Assembly (NCBI RefSeq): GCF_024357955.1
Contig: NZ_JANEYT010000020.1
Location: 19,438 to 83,437 of the forward strand
Direction: 5' to 3'
Source: Photobacterium pectinilyticum
Lineage (GTDB): Bacteria; Pseudomonadota; Gammaproteobacteria; Enterobacterales; Vibrionaceae
Length of the DNA stretch: 64,000 nucleotides
The notes under the pieces were generated by a model that saw only the letters and a list, made by a program, of their open reading frames with translations, was not told where the DNA came from and ran no database searches. Within the stretch, counting starts at the first letter, position 1. Each line of letters opens with the position of its first letter. A program made the translations under genes and the position numbers. Positions 26,145 to 37,831 of this stretch are shown one piece after another.

Positions 26145-26174
26145 CAGGGGCCTATATTCGGCCCCTGATTTTTA
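26145..26174 (+). terminator. Hairpin between rpsB and tsf
   Basis: CAGGGGCC / GGCCCCTG with a 7-base loop, then ATTTTTAT. It probably allows partial termination so that less tsf than rpsB is made; tsf follows 30 bases later. Confidence 0.65.
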
Positions 26175-26203
26175 TATCAAGTATTTAAACTGAGGATATA
26201 ACG

Positions 26204-27049
26204 ATGGCAACAGTTACAGCTGCCCTAGTTAAAGAACTGCGCGAACGTACTGGCGCAGGCATGATGGAATGTAAAAAAGCGCTTGTTGAAGCGAACGCTG
26301 ACATTGAACTAGCGATCGAAAACATGCGTAAGAGCGGTGCTGCTAAGGCTGCTAAAAAAGCAGGTAACGTTGCTGCTGAAGGTGCAATCCTAATCAAAGA
26401 CGCTAACGGCGTTGCAGCACTTCTTGAAGTTAACTGCCAAACTGACTTCGTTGCTAAAGATGCAAACTTCCTAGCATTCGCTAACGAAGTTCTAGAAGTC
26501 GCTCTAACTGAGCGTCTAGACATCGCTGCACTTCAAGCTAAATTCGAAGACGCACGTATTGCTCTAGTAGCAAAAATCGGTGAGAACATCTCTATCCGTC
26601 GTGTTGAGTTCATCGAAGGTGCTAAAGTTGGTTCTTACCGTCACGGCGACCGTATCGGCGTTGTTGTTGCTGGTGAAGCTGACGAAGAAACTATCAAGCA
26701 CGTTGCAATGCACATTGCTGCATCTAAGCCTGAGTTTGTTAACCCAGAAGACGTACCTGCAGACGTAGTTGAGAAAGAGAAAGCAATCCAGGTTGCTATC
26801 GCTGTTGAATCTGGCAAGCCTCAAGAGATTGCAGAGAAAATGGTTGTTGGCCGTATGAAGAAATTCACCGGTGAAGTTTCTCTAACTGGTCAAGCATTCA
26901 TCATGGACCCATCTCAAACTGTTGGTCAAATGCTGAAAGCTAAAGGCGCTACAGTAACTAACTTCATCCGCCTAGAAGTTGGTGAAGGTATCGAAAAAGC
27001 TCAAGAAATGAGCTTCGCTGAAGAAGTAGCAGCAGTACAGAAGGGTTAA
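26204..27049 (+). CDS. tsf: Translation elongation factor Ts
   Basis: A 281-aa guanine-nucleotide exchange factor for EF-Tu. The N-terminal UBA-like module includes [19 protein letters not shown], and the EF-Tu contact motif TDFVAKD is near residue 82. Codon use shows the same strong bias as rpsB. Ribosome site GAGGATATAACG precedes the ATG. Follows rpsB as in almost all bacteria; a full terminator comes after it. Confidence 0.98.
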   Translation: MATVTAALVKELRERTGAGMMECKKALVEANADIELAIENMRKSGAAKAAKKAGNVAAEGAILIKDANGVAALLEVNCQTDFVAKDANFLAFANEVLEVALTERLDIAALQAKFEDARIALVAKIGENISIRRVEFIEGAKVGSYRHGDRIGVVVAGEADEETIKHVAMHIAASKPEFVNPEDVPADVVEKEKAIQVAIAVESGKPQEIAEKMVVGRMKKFTGEVSLTGQAFIMDPSQTVGQMLKAKGATVTNFIRLEVGEGIEKAQEMSFAEEVAAVQKG

Positions 27050-27071
27050 TCCTTCTTGCTAAGAACTCCAA

Positions 27072-27099
27072 AGACCGTAGCCTAGGCTGCGGTCTTTTT
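27072..27099 (+). terminator. Intrinsic terminator after tsf
   Basis: AGACCGTAGCC / GGCTGCGGTCT arms with TA at the tip, then TTTTT. It separates the rpsB-tsf unit from pyrH. Confidence 0.85.
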
Positions 27100-27140
27100 A
27101 CAACTCCGTTTCTATATTTGTAAGCCTGGAAGGTAAACTA

Positions 27141-27869
27141 ATGACCACGAATCCTAAACCGACTTATCAACGTATTCTACTCAAACTCAGTGGGGAAGCA
27201 CTGCAGGGCGAGGAAGGTTTTGGTATTGATGCACAAGTTCTTGACCGTATGGCTCAGGAAATCAAAGAACTGATTGAACTAGGTGTACAGGTTGGCCTTG
27301 TTATTGGTGGTGGTAACCTGTTCCGTGGTGCAGGCCTAGCTGAAGCAGGTATGAACCGAGTTGTGGGCGATCACATGGGTATGCTAGCAACCGTGATGAA
27401 CGGCTTGGCAATGCGTGATGCGCTACACCGTGCCTATGTGAACGCTCGAGTAATGTCAGCGATTCCTCTAAACGGCGTTTGTGATAACTATAACTGGGCT
27501 GATGCGATTAGCCAGTTGCGCCAGGGCCGTGTGGTCATCTTCTCTGCTGGAACGGGTAACCCGTTCTTTACCACCGATTCTGCTGCGTGTTTGCGCGGTA
27601 TCGAAATCGAAGCCGATGTTGTTTTGAAGGCAACAAAAGTTGATGGCGTGTTCACAGATGACCCAGTTAAGAACCCAGATGCTGTTCTTTGTGATAAGCT
27701 AAGCTTTCAAGATGTTCTTGAGAAAGAACTGAAAGTAATGGATTTGGCCGCATTTACGCTTGCTCGCGATCACGGCATGCCAATTCGCGTGTTCAACATG
27801 AACAAACCTGGTTCCCTACGCCGCGTGGTAATGGGCGAGCAGGAAGGTACGTTGATCTCTAACGACTAA
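27141..27869 (+). CDS. pyrH: UMP kinase
   Basis: A 242-aa amino-acid-kinase-fold enzyme that phosphorylates UMP to UDP. Motifs are [24 protein letters not shown], and [29 protein letters not shown] is the nucleotide-site loop. Length matches E. coli PyrH (241 aa). It stands between terminator-like hairpins and leads to frr, the standard order. Confidence 0.97.
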   Translation: MTTNPKPTYQRILLKLSGEALQGEEGFGIDAQVLDRMAQEIKELIELGVQVGLVIGGGNLFRGAGLAEAGMNRVVGDHMGMLATVMNGLAMRDALHRAYVNARVMSAIPLNGVCDNYNWADAISQLRQGRVVIFSAGTGNPFFTTDSAACLRGIEIEADVVLKATKVDGVFTDDPVKNPDAVLCDKLSFQDVLEKELKVMDLAAFTLARDHGMPIRVFNMNKPGSLRRVVMGEQEGTLISND

Positions 27870-27902
27870 GTCTTGCGAGTAAGTGACGCCACTTATTCTT
27901 AT

Positions 27903-27927
27903 CGGGAGCGTCTAGGCTCCCGTCTTT
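27903..27927 (+). terminator. Hairpin between pyrH and frr
   Basis: CGGGAGC-GTCTAG-GCTCCCG followed by TCTTT. The T-run is short, so partial termination is the likely effect. frr begins 25 bases later. Confidence 0.6.
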
Positions 27928-27951
27928 ACCGAATCATTAAGGGTATTAATC

Positions 27952-28509
27952 GTGATTGATGCAATCAAACAAGATGCGCAAGAGCGCATGGGTAAAAGCG
28001 TTGAAGCGCTGAAAAACCAGCTGGCTAAAGTACGTACAGGTCGTGCACACCCAAGCCTGCTAGACACTATCTATGTTGAGTACTACGGTGCAAACACGCC
28101 GCTTAAGCAGCTTGCAAACGTTGTTGCTGAAGACTCTCGTACTTTGGCTATCACAGTATTCGACAAAGAGCTGACGCAAAAAGTTGAAAAAGCGATCATG
28201 ATGTCTGATCTGGGTCTTAACCCAATGTCTGCCGGCACCGTGATCCGCGTTCCATTGCCACCGCTAACAGAAGAGCGTCGTCGTGACCTAGTTAAGGTCG
28301 TTCGCGCTGAAGCGGAGCAGGGCCGTGTTGCTATTCGTAACATTCGCCGTGACGCTAACGCAGACGTCAAATCGCTTCTGAAAGACAAAGAAATCTCTGA
28401 AGATGACGATCGTCGTACTCAGGACGATATCCAGAAGCTGACTGATGCAGCCGTTAAGGAAATCGAAGTAATTCTTGAAGCCAAAGAAAAAGAGCTAATG
28501 GAAGTTTAA
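27952..28509 (+). CDS. frr: Ribosome recycling factor
   Basis: A 185-aa factor that splits post-termination ribosomes together with EF-G. The family core [20 protein letters not shown], then [13 protein letters not shown], and the end [18 protein letters not shown] are clear. The start is GTG at 27952 ([13 protein letters not shown]), which agrees with E. coli MISDIRKDAE; AAGGG lies upstream. Length equals E. coli Frr (185 aa). Confidence 0.97.
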   Translation: MIDAIKQDAQERMGKSVEALKNQLAKVRTGRAHPSLLDTIYVEYYGANTPLKQLANVVAEDSRTLAITVFDKELTQKVEKAIMMSDLGLNPMSAGTVIRVPLPPLTEERRRDLVKVVRAEAEQGRVAIRNIRRDANADVKSLLKDKEISEDDDRRTQDDIQKLTDAAVKEIEVILEAKEKELMEV

Positions 28510-28546
28510 GGCCCAGCCTTAATTCGATTGCTTGATATAGTTTAGG

Positions 28547-28578
28547 GCGCTGTGCGTGCAGCACAGCGCTTTTTTTTT
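28547..28578 (+). terminator. Intrinsic terminator between frr and uppS
   Basis: GCGCTGTGC-GTGCA-GCACAGCGC followed by nine T. One of the strongest terminators in the window; uppS starts 11 bases after it, so its transcription must come from read-through or a promoter within this region. Confidence 0.88.
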
Positions 28579-28589
28579 GAGGGATATGT

Positions 28590-29354
28590 ATGGCAGAGCA
28601 TACAATCGATACTGCGCTTGGCACTGATAATTTGCCAAAGCACGTTGCCGTGATCATGGACGGTAACGGGCGCTGGGCAAAAGCCAAGGGCAAACCTCGA
28701 GTGTTTGGCCACAAGGCCGGCGTTGAAGCCGTACGTAAGACTGTCTCGACCGCGAGTCGCTTGGGGATTCAGGTTGTCACCCTGTTTGCATTTAGCAGTG
28801 AGAACTGGCGACGCCCCGAGGACGAAGTCTCCTTGCTGATGGAACTGTTCATGACTGTACTTGGTCGTGAAGTGAAGCGCCTGCACAAGAATAATATTCG
28901 CTTGCGTATTGTCGGTGATACCGACCGATTCAGCGAGCGCCTGCAGAAGAAAATCGCTGATGCAGAAGCCTTGACCGCCGACAATACCGGCTTGGTGCTG
29001 AACGTGGCAGCCAATTATGGTGGCCAATGGGACATTTTACAGGCGGCCAAGCGCCTTGTTCTGCAAGCTTCTGAGCAGGGATTAACAGAATCAGATATTA
29101 CTGAAGAGATGTTGGCTTCAGGACTATCCACAGCTGGTTTACCCGATGTCGATCTCCTGATCCGTACTAGCGGGGAATGCCGAATTAGTAATTTTATGCT
29201 GTGGCAGGCGGCGTATGCCGAACTTTATTTCACCGATCAGCACTGGCCGGACTTTGATGAGCAAAGCTTTGTCGAGGCCGTTGCTTGGTTTGTTAACCGG
29301 GAGCGCCGCTTTGGTTGCACTGGCGAGCAAATTCACGCATTGATGGATAAGTAA
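28590..29354 (+). CDS. uppS: Undecaprenyl diphosphate synthase
   Basis: A 254-aa cis-prenyltransferase that makes the C55 lipid carrier for peptidoglycan and O-antigen. The catalytic Asp is in [15 protein letters not shown] near residue 26. [10 protein letters not shown] and the IPP-binding [15 protein letters not shown] near residue 195 are also present; the more common form is RTGGE. It heads the lipid and envelope part of the block and is followed by cdsA. Confidence 0.97.
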   Translation: MAEHTIDTALGTDNLPKHVAVIMDGNGRWAKAKGKPRVFGHKAGVEAVRKTVSTASRLGIQVVTLFAFSSENWRRPEDEVSLLMELFMTVLGREVKRLHKNNIRLRIVGDTDRFSERLQKKIADAEALTADNTGLVLNVAANYGGQWDILQAAKRLVLQASEQGLTESDITEEMLASGLSTAGLPDVDLLIRTSGECRISNFMLWQAAYAELYFTDQHWPDFDEQSFVEAVAWFVNRERRFGCTGEQIHALMDK

Positions 29355-29498
29355 TTCTTCGCTCGTCAGCGCTGACAGGATTATGTATTTTATAGGGCAT
29401 CTGGCTATGGTCTTGATGCCTTTTTTACTGGTAACCGGATTGCCAAAACACCGTAGCCTAAGGGCACGGCCACAATAGAAAAATTGAGAGGACGCAGT

Positions 29499-30347
29499 TT
29501 GCTTAAGCAACGTATTATCACCGCAGTCATTCTCGCTCCCCTAGTTATAGCAGGAATTTTCCTTTTACCTTTTCCTGCCTTTGTTGCAGCCCTTGCGGCA
29601 ATTACCCTACTGGGTTTCTGGGAGTGGACACAATTTGTAGACACAAAATCGCGCTTTGTTGCGATGATCTTACCGGCAGCAGCCATGCTGATTTCGCTGG
29701 TTGTTATGCCAACCGATGTTGAAGCCTTGTCTGCACTGACATCATCCCATCAGGCTATGTTGTTGGTGGGCGGACTATGGTGGATTGTCGCCTCGGCATT
29801 GGCTATCAGCTACCCGGGTAGTGCCAAGTCTTGGTCAACCACCCCTCCTCTAAAGCACCTTTTTGGTTTGTTGACCCTGTTACCCTTCTTCTGGAGCGTG
29901 TTGATGCTCCGAGCCGTCAATTACCTTGACAACCCATATCATGGCGCCAAGCTGGTAATGTTGGTCTGTTTCTTGGTCTGGGCTGCTGATACCGGTGCAT
30001 ACTTTTCTGGTAAACGCTTTGGTAAGCACAAGATGGCTCCGGCTGTGAGCCCAAACAAGACGATTGAAGGCTTGATCGGTGGTGCGGTATTGGCCGTTGC
30101 AGTCATCTGGGCAGGTGCGGCGCTGATGGATATTCCGTTTGCTAGCCTATACAGTTTGTTGTTGATTGCGATAGTAACGGTGATTGCCTCGGTGTTAGGT
30201 GATTTGGTCGAGAGCATGTTCAAGCGTGTTTCAGGCATTAAAGACAGTGGTAATATCTTGCCTGGTCATGGTGGCATTCTCGATAGAATTGATAGCTTGA
30301 CCGCAGCCCTTCCTGTTTTTGCCCTACTGTATTTATGGTTGGTGTAG
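29499..30347 (+). CDS. cdsA: Phosphatidate cytidylyltransferase
   Basis: A 282-aa inner-membrane enzyme that forms CDP-diacylglycerol, precursor of all phospholipids. About eight membrane spans are predicted. The CDS signature is SMFKRVSGIKDSGNILPGHG, continuing GILDRIDSL, near the C-terminus. I chose a TTG start at 29499: GAGAGGA lies 6 bases upstream and the protein then begins MLKQRIITAV, like E. coli MLKYRLISAF. A longer start at 29484 would bury the ribosome site inside the gene. Confidence 0.95.
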   Translation: MLKQRIITAVILAPLVIAGIFLLPFPAFVAALAAITLLGFWEWTQFVDTKSRFVAMILPAAAMLISLVVMPTDVEALSALTSSHQAMLLVGGLWWIVASALAISYPGSAKSWSTTPPLKHLFGLLTLLPFFWSVLMLRAVNYLDNPYHGAKLVMLVCFLVWAADTGAYFSGKRFGKHKMAPAVSPNKTIEGLIGGAVLAVAVIWAGAALMDIPFASLYSLLLIAIVTVIASVLGDLVESMFKRVSGIKDSGNILPGHGGILDRIDSLTAALPVFALLYLWLV

Positions 30348-30458
30348 GCTAACCTCCATTTCTGGCCGGCAGTGTGAGTGATTACTGACTTGTTTGCTGC
30401 CGGCTTGAGTGCCATGCTCAATTGGCCTGTCAATGATTGTTTGTTGTTAAGTGATAGT

Positions 30459-31655
30459 ATGCGTAAGTTAACGATTCTTGGTGCGACGGGATCTATAGGT
30501 AGCAGCACATTGGCTGTTGCTGCACAGAATCCCGAGTTGTTTGACGTTGTTGCATTGGCTGCGGGAAGCAATAGCCAGAAAATGTTTGAGTTGTGCCGAC
30601 AGTGGCAGCCGAAGTTCGCGGCGATGGCCTCGGAGAGTGCGGCTGCAGAACTGCGTATGCTACTTGAGCAGCAGGGACTGGCCACCGAGGTATTGGCAGG
30701 CGAGGTTGGTATGTGCCAGGTTGCCTCGCTTGATGAGATTGACACCGTGATGGCGGCGATTGTTGGGGCTGCGGGACTTCTGCCAACAATGGCTGGGGTC
30801 AAGGCTGGCAAGCGTATTTTGCTGGCCAACAAAGAAGCCCTGGTGATGTCTGGCCAAATGTTTATCGACGCCTGCCGCGAGTACGGTGCCGAGCTACTGC
30901 CAGTAGACAGCGAACATAATGCGATTTTCCAAAGTCTGCCAGAGCAGGTGCAGCGCAACATGGGCCATTGTGATCTTGAAGCGGCAGGGGTAAGCAAAAT
31001 TCTCCTGACCGGTTCTGGTGGCCCGTTCCGTTATACCGATATCAGCGAACTGGCTGATGTGACGCCTGCAATGGCAATTGCCCACCCCAATTGGTCTATG
31101 GGGCCGAAAATATCGGTTGACTCGGCCACCATGATGAACAAAGGGTTGGAGTTTATCGAGGCTCGCTGGCTGTTCAATGCTTCGCGTGAGCAGATGGACG
31201 TGATCATCCACCCGCAGTCCGTGATCCACTCTATGGTGCAGTACAAGGACGGTTCAGTGCTGGCCCAGATGGGGTTACCGGATATGAGGACCCCCATTGC
31301 CTGTGCGATGTCCTATCCTGAAAGAGTAGATGCGGGTGTTGCCCCTCTTGATTTCAGTAAAGTCGGCGAATTTACCTTCCTTAAGCCGGACTTTTCCCGC
31401 TATCCTTGCCTGAAGTTGGCGATGGATGCTTGTTTTAGCGGGCAGGCTGCGACAACGACTCTTAATGCTGCCAATGAAGAAGCGGTGGCAGCATTCTTGG
31501 GGAACCGTTTGGGCTTTACCGATATCGCTAGGGTCAATTGTCAAGTCATGGAGTCTGCGTCACTGATTGAACCCACCGATTTGGAAAGCGTAATTGAGCT
31601 CGATAGAATGGCCCGAATTTTGGCACAGGAAGTAATACGTAAGGTATCGTTATGA
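30459..31655 (+). CDS. ispC: 1-deoxy-D-xylulose 5-phosphate reductoisomerase
   Basis: A 398-aa enzyme, the first committed step of the MEP isoprenoid pathway (DXP to MEP with NADPH). The NADPH site [17 protein letters not shown] is at the N-terminus; [11 protein letters not shown] and [11 protein letters not shown] hold the metal and substrate residues. The start is ATG 30459, giving MRKLTILG; a longer reading from 30378 is rejected. An imperfect stem-loop (GCCGGCAG / CTGCCGGC, 30365-30404) lies before it. The stop overlaps rseP by four bases (ATGA). Confidence 0.97.
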   Translation: MRKLTILGATGSIGSSTLAVAAQNPELFDVVALAAGSNSQKMFELCRQWQPKFAAMASESAAAELRMLLEQQGLATEVLAGEVGMCQVASLDEIDTVMAAIVGAAGLLPTMAGVKAGKRILLANKEALVMSGQMFIDACREYGAELLPVDSEHNAIFQSLPEQVQRNMGHCDLEAAGVSKILLTGSGGPFRYTDISELADVTPAMAIAHPNWSMGPKISVDSATMMNKGLEFIEARWLFNASREQMDVIIHPQSVIHSMVQYKDGSVLAQMGLPDMRTPIACAMSYPERVDAGVAPLDFSKVGEFTFLKPDFSRYPCLKLAMDACFSGQAATTTLNAANEEAVAAFLGNRLGFTDIARVNCQVMESASLIEPTDLESVIELDRMARILAQEVIRKVSL

Positions 31656-33004
31656 CAGGAATATTATGGAACCTAGGCGCATTTCTGCTTGCTCTTGGTA
31701 TACTCATTGCGGTTCATGAATATGGACACTTCTGGGTGGCACGCCGTTGCGGGGTCTATGTTGAGAAATTCTCTATTGGCTTTGGTAAGGCGTTGTGGCG
31801 TAAGGTTGGTAAAGACGGTACCGAATACACGTTGGCGATGATCCCGCTGGGTGGCTATGTCAAGATGCTCGATGAACGTGTCGAGCCGGTTGAATCTGAT
31901 CGCCGTCATATGGCCTTCAACAACAAGACATTGTGGCAGCGTAGCGCTATTGTTGCGGCAGGACCGCTGGCAAACTTTGTGTTTGCCATTTTTGCTTACT
32001 GGGTTGTGTATTTGATCGGCGTTCCAGCGGTGAAGCCGGTCATTGGTGAAATTGCTCCACAATCGATTGCTGCTGAAGCAGGAATTGAAAGTGGAATGGA
32101 ACTAAAAACCATTTCAGGAATCAAAACCGCAGAATGGGAATCCGTTAATATGGCGATGATTTCCCATATCGGCGACGATGAAATGGTGGTAACCGTAGCT
32201 GAGTCGGGAACCAGTTATGAAGTGGAGAAATACCTCGACTTGTCGAACTGGTCGTTTGATCCGGAAAGTGAGCGGGTGTTGACGACATTGGGGATCACCC
32301 CATATTCGCCGAAAATAACTCTGGTCATTTCACAACTTGTGGAAGACGGAGCAGCAATCTCCGCTGGTTTGCGCTTAAATGACGAAATTATTGCAATCGA
32401 CGGAGAAAGCGTAACCGAGTGGCAGCAGGTCGTGGATGCGGTGCGTTCTCATCCTCAGCAAGTGCTGGCGATGGATGTGTTACGCGACGGTGAGTCTGTT
32501 ACCTTGTCCCTGACCCCTGAGGCGAAGCCTGAGGGTGAGGAACTTGTTGGCTACGCTGGATTTGCACCAAAAGTTGACCCATGGCCTGAATCGTACCGCA
32601 TAAACTTGCAGTATGGACCGATTGAGGCGGTGGGTAAGGCTGCAGAGAAAACATGGCAGCTGGTCACATTAACCTTTGATATGGTGACCAAGTTGGTGAC
32701 CGGTGATGTGGCGATGAAAAACTTGAGTGGCCCGATTTCGATTGCCAAAGGGGCTGGGATGACCGCCGATTACGGTGTGGTATATTTCCTCGGCTTTTTG
32801 GCTTTGATCAGTGTCAACCTGGGGATTGTCAATCTGTTGCCGCTGCCGGTATTAGATGGTGGACACTTGATGTTTTTTGCCATCGAAGCGGTAACACGTC
32901 GTCCTGTTTCTGAACGTGTTCAGGATATAGGCTATAGAGTGGGCTCAGCCATTTTGGTTGCATTAATGGCTGTTGCGCTATTCAATGATTTTACCCGCCT
33001 TTAA
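31652..33004 (+). CDS. rseP: Regulator of sigma-E protease RseP
   Basis: A 450-aa site-2 intramembrane zinc metalloprotease that cleaves RseA after DegS to release sigma-E. The zinc motif HEYGH is in span 1 ([17 protein letters not shown]). Two PDZ modules lie at about 115-290, and the second catalytic motif [13 protein letters not shown] is near residue 394. Four membrane spans are predicted. It overlaps ispC by four bases and precedes bamA, whose mature product it helps to monitor in the envelope stress response. Confidence 0.97.
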   Translation: MTGILWNLGAFLLALGILIAVHEYGHFWVARRCGVYVEKFSIGFGKALWRKVGKDGTEYTLAMIPLGGYVKMLDERVEPVESDRRHMAFNNKTLWQRSAIVAAGPLANFVFAIFAYWVVYLIGVPAVKPVIGEIAPQSIAAEAGIESGMELKTISGIKTAEWESVNMAMISHIGDDEMVVTVAESGTSYEVEKYLDLSNWSFDPESERVLTTLGITPYSPKITLVISQLVEDGAAISAGLRLNDEIIAIDGESVTEWQQVVDAVRSHPQQVLAMDVLRDGESVTLSLTPEAKPEGEELVGYAGFAPKVDPWPESYRINLQYGPIEAVGKAAEKTWQLVTLTFDMVTKLVTGDVAMKNLSGPISIAKGAGMTADYGVVYFLGFLALISVNLGIVNLLPLPVLDGGHLMFFAIEAVTRRPVSERVQDIGYRVGSAILVALMAVALFNDFTRL

Positions 33005-33039
33005 TAAGAGCGTTTTAGCAAGGAATAATCAGAACAGTA

Positions 33040-35445
33040 ATGGCGATGAAAAAACTGTTGGTCGCAACGCTACTTCTAAGCAGTAGTGTTGCGCAAAGTG
33101 CGGAACAATTTGTAGTAGACGATATCCGCTTTGAGGGCCTCCAGCGTGTTACGCTTGGTGCCGCATTGCTCCAAATGCCTGTCCGGGTTGGAGATAATGT
33201 TGATGACGGAGATATTTCCGAAATGATCCAAGCGCTGTTTGCGTCGGGGAATTTCGAGGATATTCAAGTCTTCCGAGATGGTAATACCTTGTTGGTTCAG
33301 GTGCAGGAACGCCCGACGATTGCGAGTATTACCTTTTCCGGTAATAAGGCTATCAAGGAAGAGCAGCTGACAGAGAACCTGGATGCGTCTCGTGTCCGTA
33401 TCGGTGAATCTCTCGATCGGACCACCCTGAGCAAAATTGAAAAAGGACTGGAAGACTTTTACTACAGCGTGGGTAAATACAACGCGACAGTGCAAGCTGT
33501 GGTCACCCCGCTGCCGCGAAACCGTGCAGACTTGAAGTTTGTTTTCACCGAAGGCGTGTCGGCTGAAATCCAGCAGATCAACTTTGTTGGTAACGAAGTC
33601 TTCAGCGATGAAGATTTGCGCGACAAATTCAAGTTGCAGTCGGAAGTGTCGTGGTGGAACTTCTTTGCCGACAAAAAATACCAAAAGCAGGTCCTGGCTG
33701 GGGATCTTGAAACCCTACGCTCGATGTACCTCAACAACGGTTACCTAAAATACCGACTCGATTCGACCCAAGTCGCGATTTCACCTGACAAGAAAGGGGT
33801 GTATATCACCCTGAAAATCGATGAAGGTGAGCAGTATAAGGTCGATAACGTGCAGTTGCGTGGCGACTTACTAGGTAAGAGTGCCGAGCTGGAAGCCTTG
33901 GTCGCGATCAATAGTGGCGATGTCTACAGCGGTGCGGAAGTCACGGCTCTGGAAGAGGCGCTTAAGCGTAAGCTGGGTGAACTCGGTTATGCCTACCCGC
34001 AGGTCAATACCATCCCTGATTTCGATGATGATAACCAGCAAGTGACCTTGGTTATTAATGTCGAGCCGGGCAAACGTATCTATGTGCGTAATATAGCCTT
34101 TTCAGGCAACACCTCAACCAAAGATGAGGTATTGCGTCGTGAAATGCGTCAAATGGAAGGTAGCTGGCTGAATTCTCGCTCTGTAGAGCGTGGTAAGGAA
34201 CGTTTGAGCCGTACTGGGTTCTTTGAAACGGTAGATGTCCAAACGGTCCGTGTTCCGGGGACCGATGATCAGGTCGACCTGCAATATGCTGTCAAGGAAG
34301 CCAACGCCGGTAACATCAACTTTGGTGTCGGTTACGGTACAGAATCAGGTATTAGTTTCCAGGCGGGTATCCAGCAGGATAACTTCTTAGGTACCGGTAA
34401 CCGTTTCGGCATCAATGCGATGATGAACGATTACCAGAAGAACGTGAGCTTGGAGTACCGTGATCCATACTTCACCCTTGATGGGATCAGCCTCGGTGGT
34501 AAGGTGTATTACAACGAGTTTGAAGCGTCAGACGCCAACATCTCTGATTATACCAACCAGAGCTACGGCGCTAGCTTGACTTGGGGTTTCCCGTTTGATG
34601 AACTCAACTTCTTCGAATTCGGTGTGGGTTACGATCACAACAAGATATCCAATACCCAGGAATACTACCAGATCGAGAAGTTCAAGCAGATCCACGGCTT
34701 TGACCAAGGCGATAATGTTATTGATCTTGATGACTTCAACTGGTCGGTTTCTTGGACCAGAAATAATCTCAACCGAGGTTACTTCCCTACGGCTGGTAAC
34801 CACCAGCGTGCCTCTTTCCGAATGACGATCCCGGGTTCTGATGCCCAGTACTTCAAGGCACAGTATGACGTGCGACAGTACTTCCCGTTGACCGAAGATC
34901 ATGACTATAGCTTGTTATTACGTGGCCGGGTCGGTTACGGTAATGGTTATGGTACGACAGATAATGGCAGTGACCAGTTGTTGCCATTCTATGAAAACTA
35001 CTACGCGGGTGGCTTCTCGACCCTACGAGGCTTCCGTTCGAATACCGTTGGTCCGAAGGCTGTTTATTTGGATTACAGCGGCGGCGGTAACAACCCGGAT
35101 CTGATTGGCTCGGATGATGCTGCCGGTGGTAATGCCGTGGCATTGGCCAGTATGGAGCTGATTGTCCCGACGCCGTTCGCGTCCGTGGAGGTCCGCAACC
35201 AGATTCGTACCAGTGTGTTTGTTGATGCCGGTACCGTGTGGGATACGGAATATGACCTACGTGATTCGGATGGCTTGTACATCCATGATTATTCCGATCC
35301 TTCGTTGATTCGTGCATCTTATGGTGCAGCTCTACAGTGGATGTCGCCAATGGGACCGCTCGTGTTCTCGGTTGCTAAGCCAATCAAGAAATACGAGGGT
35401 GATGATGAAGAGTTCTTCACCTTCACAATTGGTCGAACATTCTAA
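33040..35445 (+). CDS. bamA: Outer membrane protein assembly factor BamA
   Basis: An 801-aa outer-membrane protein, the central subunit of the BAM complex that folds beta-barrel proteins. A signal peptide (about residues 1-20, ending AQSA) is followed by five POTRA domains (to about residue 420) and a 16-strand barrel. The barrel has the conserved LRGFRSN loop-6 motif and the C-terminal signal FTIGRTF ending in Phe. ATG 33046 is an alternative start that would give [11 protein letters not shown]. The periplasmic chaperone gene skp follows after 19 bases. Confidence 0.97.
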   Translation: MAMKKLLVATLLLSSSVAQSAEQFVVDDIRFEGLQRVTLGAALLQMPVRVGDNVDDGDISEMIQALFASGNFEDIQVFRDGNTLLVQVQERPTIASITFSGNKAIKEEQLTENLDASRVRIGESLDRTTLSKIEKGLEDFYYSVGKYNATVQAVVTPLPRNRADLKFVFTEGVSAEIQQINFVGNEVFSDEDLRDKFKLQSEVSWWNFFADKKYQKQVLAGDLETLRSMYLNNGYLKYRLDSTQVAISPDKKGVYITLKIDEGEQYKVDNVQLRGDLLGKSAELEALVAINSGDVYSGAEVTALEEALKRKLGELGYAYPQVNTIPDFDDDNQQVTLVINVEPGKRIYVRNIAFSGNTSTKDEVLRREMRQMEGSWLNSRSVERGKERLSRTGFFETVDVQTVRVPGTDDQVDLQYAVKEANAGNINFGVGYGTESGISFQAGIQQDNFLGTGNRFGINAMMNDYQKNVSLEYRDPYFTLDGISLGGKVYYNEFEASDANISDYTNQSYGASLTWGFPFDELNFFEFGVGYDHNKISNTQEYYQIEKFKQIHGFDQGDNVIDLDDFNWSVSWTRNNLNRGYFPTAGNHQRASFRMTIPGSDAQYFKAQYDVRQYFPLTEDHDYSLLLRGRVGYGNGYGTTDNGSDQLLPFYENYYAGGFSTLRGFRSNTVGPKAVYLDYSGGGNNPDLIGSDDAAGGNAVALASMELIVPTPFASVEVRNQIRTSVFVDAGTVWDTEYDLRDSDGLYIHDYSDPSLIRASYGAALQWMSPMGPLVFSVAKPIKKYEGDDEEFFTFTIGRTF

Positions 35446-35464
35446 ATATTTGAGGAGATACCCT

Positions 35465-35974
35465 TTGAAACAGTGGATGAAAGCGGCTGGCCTTAGCCTT
35501 GTTATTCTGTCGTCATCATTTTATGCCCAAGCCGCAGAAGCCGCACAGAAAGTGGGTTATGTAGCAACTAGTCAAGCGATGGCCCAATTGGCCCAGCGTT
35601 ACAATGTGCCTGAGAAATTGCGTAATGAATTCAAGGACCGCATTGATGAGTTGCGTGGCATTGAAGGTCGCATGAAGACCAAAGTCGAGAAGATGAAGCG
35701 CGATGGTGAGCTGATGAGCTCAAGCGATAAAACTAAACTACAGCGTGAAATGCAAACTCTGGAATCGAACTATAAGTTGAAGGCTCAGGCCCTGCAGGAA
35801 GATCAGCGCCGTCGCGGTGCTGAGGAAGAGCAGAAACTGGTTCAGAAAATCCGTCAAGCTATTCAAGATGTTGCCAAGCGCGAAGGCTACGATATCGTGG
35901 TTGATGCCAATGCGGTGCTTTACGCTAGCCCGAAAGACGATCTGTCGTCGAAAGTGATTTCTGCCGTTAAGTAA
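35465..35974 (+). CDS. skp: Periplasmic chaperone Skp (OmpH)
   Basis: A 169-aa trimeric periplasmic chaperone that holds unfolded outer-membrane proteins for BAM. Signal peptide MKQWMKAAGLSLVILSSS with cleavage near AQAA, then KVGYVATSQAMAQLAQ, a long charged coiled coil (about residues 60-140), and VVDANAVLYAS at the end. I chose a TTG start at 35465, since GGAG lies 7 bases upstream and the sequence then matches E. coli MKKWLLAAGL. An ATG at 35477 would cut the signal's basic end. Confidence 0.94.
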   Translation: MKQWMKAAGLSLVILSSSFYAQAAEAAQKVGYVATSQAMAQLAQRYNVPEKLRNEFKDRIDELRGIEGRMKTKVEKMKRDGELMSSSDKTKLQREMQTLESNYKLKAQALQEDQRRRGAEEEQKLVQKIRQAIQDVAKREGYDIVVDANAVLYASPKDDLSSKVISAVK

Positions 35975-36255
35975 GCTTGCCTTAACGTCTCAGAAAATCT
36001 ACGTATAAGTCGAAAGGATGGGGGATACTTTGGTAAACTTCATGCTTTCGGCTTGTTTTATTTTGGGCGGATAGCCCTATTGCATACTGGTCTTACCAAG
36101 TGGAATGATATTCTGCGTCAACATAGACACTTTGATTTAAGGTGTTCTGTTGTTGCGACGAGATAGAATTACCGGTTGGTAGGCAATACCAAGCAGAAAC
36201 TGTTCTGTTTATTATCAGGTATGCCAACAAAGAATGAGAAAATATAAGGTATCGA

Positions 36256-37284
36256 ATGGCTGGAATGACTCTTGCTGATATAGCAGCTAAGCTGGGTGCG
36301 GAACTTCGCGGTGATGGCACTGTAGTTATCGAATCTATTGCGGGAATGGCAACGGCCGCCAAAGGCCAGATCACTTTCCTGTCGAGCAGTAAATATCGTA
36401 AGCAGCTGGTAGAGTGCCAAGCGGCGGCGGTGATGCTCAAAGAGGCTGATGCCGAAGGGTTCGAAGGTAATGCACTGCTAATGGCTGATCCTTACCTGGG
36501 GTATGCCCAAGTAGCCCAACTGTTGGATACCACACCGGCGAGTGCGTCAGACATTGCGCCGTCAGCCTATGTCGATCCAACTGCACAGCTGGGTGAGAAC
36601 GTCGCGATTGGTCACAATGTTGTGATCGAAGCTGGAGCTCGTATTGGCGACAATGCCCAAATAGGTGCTGGTTGCTTCATTGGTAAGAATGCCCAGATCG
36701 GCGCTGGCACCAAGCTATGGGCTAACGTAACGATTTACCACAATGTGGTATTGGGTGAGCAGTGTCTGGTGCAGTCGGGCACTGTTATTGGTGCGGATGG
36801 TTTTGGCTACGCGAATGATAAAGGCGAGTGGGTCAAAATCCCGCAGCTAGGCAGCGTACGTATTGGCAACCGTGTAGAAATCGGTGCATGTACTACCATT
36901 GACCGTGGTGCGCTTGACGATACGGTTATCGAAGATAACGTGATCATCGATAACCAGATGCAAATCGCCCACAATGTGCAGATCGGATATGGTACGGCAA
37001 TGGCTGGTGGTACTATTGTTGCTGGCAGTACCAAAATCGGCAAATACTGTATTATTGGCGGTGCATCAGTGCTTAACGGCCATATTGAAATCGCCGACGG
37101 CGTCACCATTACCGGTATGGGTATGGTTATGCGCAGCATTGAAGAGAAGGGCATGTACTCTTCTGGTATTCCGCTTCAACCAAACAAAGAATGGCGTAAG
37201 ACCGCAGCTCGTACGATGAAAATTGACGAGATGAACAAGCGTCTCAAAGCCGTTGAAAAGCAGCTGGCAGCAAAAGGCGAGTAA
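36256..37284 (+). CDS. lpxD: UDP-3-O-(3-hydroxyacyl)glucosamine N-acyltransferase LpxD
   Basis: A 342-aa homotrimeric acyltransferase, third step of lipid A synthesis. The N-terminal domain ends near residue 100; a left-handed beta-helix of hexapeptide repeats follows ([20 protein letters not shown] and similar). The catalytic His is in [15 protein letters not shown] near residue 239, and a C-terminal helix closes the protein. The 281 bases before it contain no gene; they may hold a promoter for the lpx genes, but none is clear to me. fabZ follows after 94 bases. Confidence 0.96.
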   Translation: MAGMTLADIAAKLGAELRGDGTVVIESIAGMATAAKGQITFLSSSKYRKQLVECQAAAVMLKEADAEGFEGNALLMADPYLGYAQVAQLLDTTPASASDIAPSAYVDPTAQLGENVAIGHNVVIEAGARIGDNAQIGAGCFIGKNAQIGAGTKLWANVTIYHNVVLGEQCLVQSGTVIGADGFGYANDKGEWVKIPQLGSVRIGNRVEIGACTTIDRGALDDTVIEDNVIIDNQMQIAHNVQIGYGTAMAGGTIVAGSTKIGKYCIIGGASVLNGHIEIADGVTITGMGMVMRSIEEKGMYSSGIPLQPNKEWRKTAARTMKIDEMNKRLKAVEKQLAAKGE

Positions 37285-37378
37285 ACGCCGGGACTGTGAC
37301 ACACTCAGCGGCCAAAGTTGGCCGCTTTGCTTTTCAATCCAACCGCATTTTTACTACTTTTTAAACAGGAATTCAGTT

Positions 37379-37831
37379 TTGACTAGCGAAAATAAAACGC
37401 TGAATATCACGGAAATTCAAGAGCTTTTACCACATCGTTACCCGTTTTTGATGATTGACCGCGTAACACATTACGAAGAAGGTAAAACCCTAACAGGCAT
37501 CAAAAATGTGTCGGTTAACGAACCTCAGTTTACCGGCCACTTTCCGAAAATGCCGGTATTTCCGGGTGTGATGATCCTAGAGGCGATGGCACAAGCTACA
37601 GGCCTGTTGGCATTCAAAACCTTCGGTGCGCCGGCGGAAAATGAACTGTATTACTTTGCCAGCGTCGATAACGGTAAATTCCGTAAACCGGTTGTGCCTG
37701 GCGATCAGCTGGTTATCGAGGTTGAATTCCTGAAGGAGCGCCGCGGTATTGCTATGTTTAATGGTGTAGCGAAAGTTGATGGCGAAGTGGTATGTTCTGC
37801 TGAGCTTAAATGTGCAAGACGAGAGTTTTAA
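37379..37831 (+). CDS. fabZ: 3-hydroxyacyl-[acyl-carrier-protein] dehydratase FabZ
   Basis: A 150-aa hot-dog-fold dehydratase of fatty-acid elongation. [14 protein letters not shown], the catalytic His in [20 protein letters not shown], and the Glu of that helix are all visible. The start is TTG at 37379 with AGGA 8 bases upstream, giving [13 protein letters not shown] like E. coli MTTNTHTLQIEEI. The stop overlaps the lpxA start by one base (TAATG), so the two are translationally coupled; both compete for the same 3-hydroxyacyl-ACP. Confidence 0.95.
   Translation: MTSENKTLNITEIQELLPHRYPFLMIDRVTHYEEGKTLTGIKNVSVNEPQFTGHFPKMPVFPGVMILEAMAQATGLLAFKTFGAPAENELYYFASVDNGKFRKPVVPGDQLVIEVEFLKERRGIAMFNGVAKVDGEVVCSAELKCARREF

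Noticed and set aside
34853..35350. 165-codon minus-strand frame opposite bamA
   Set aside because: Low-complexity His/Arg/Ser-rich shadow of the barrel-coding strand.
36000..36255. Search for a sigma-E promoter before lpxD
   Set aside because: No convincing GGAACTT/TCTGA pair at the right spacing could be found by eye.
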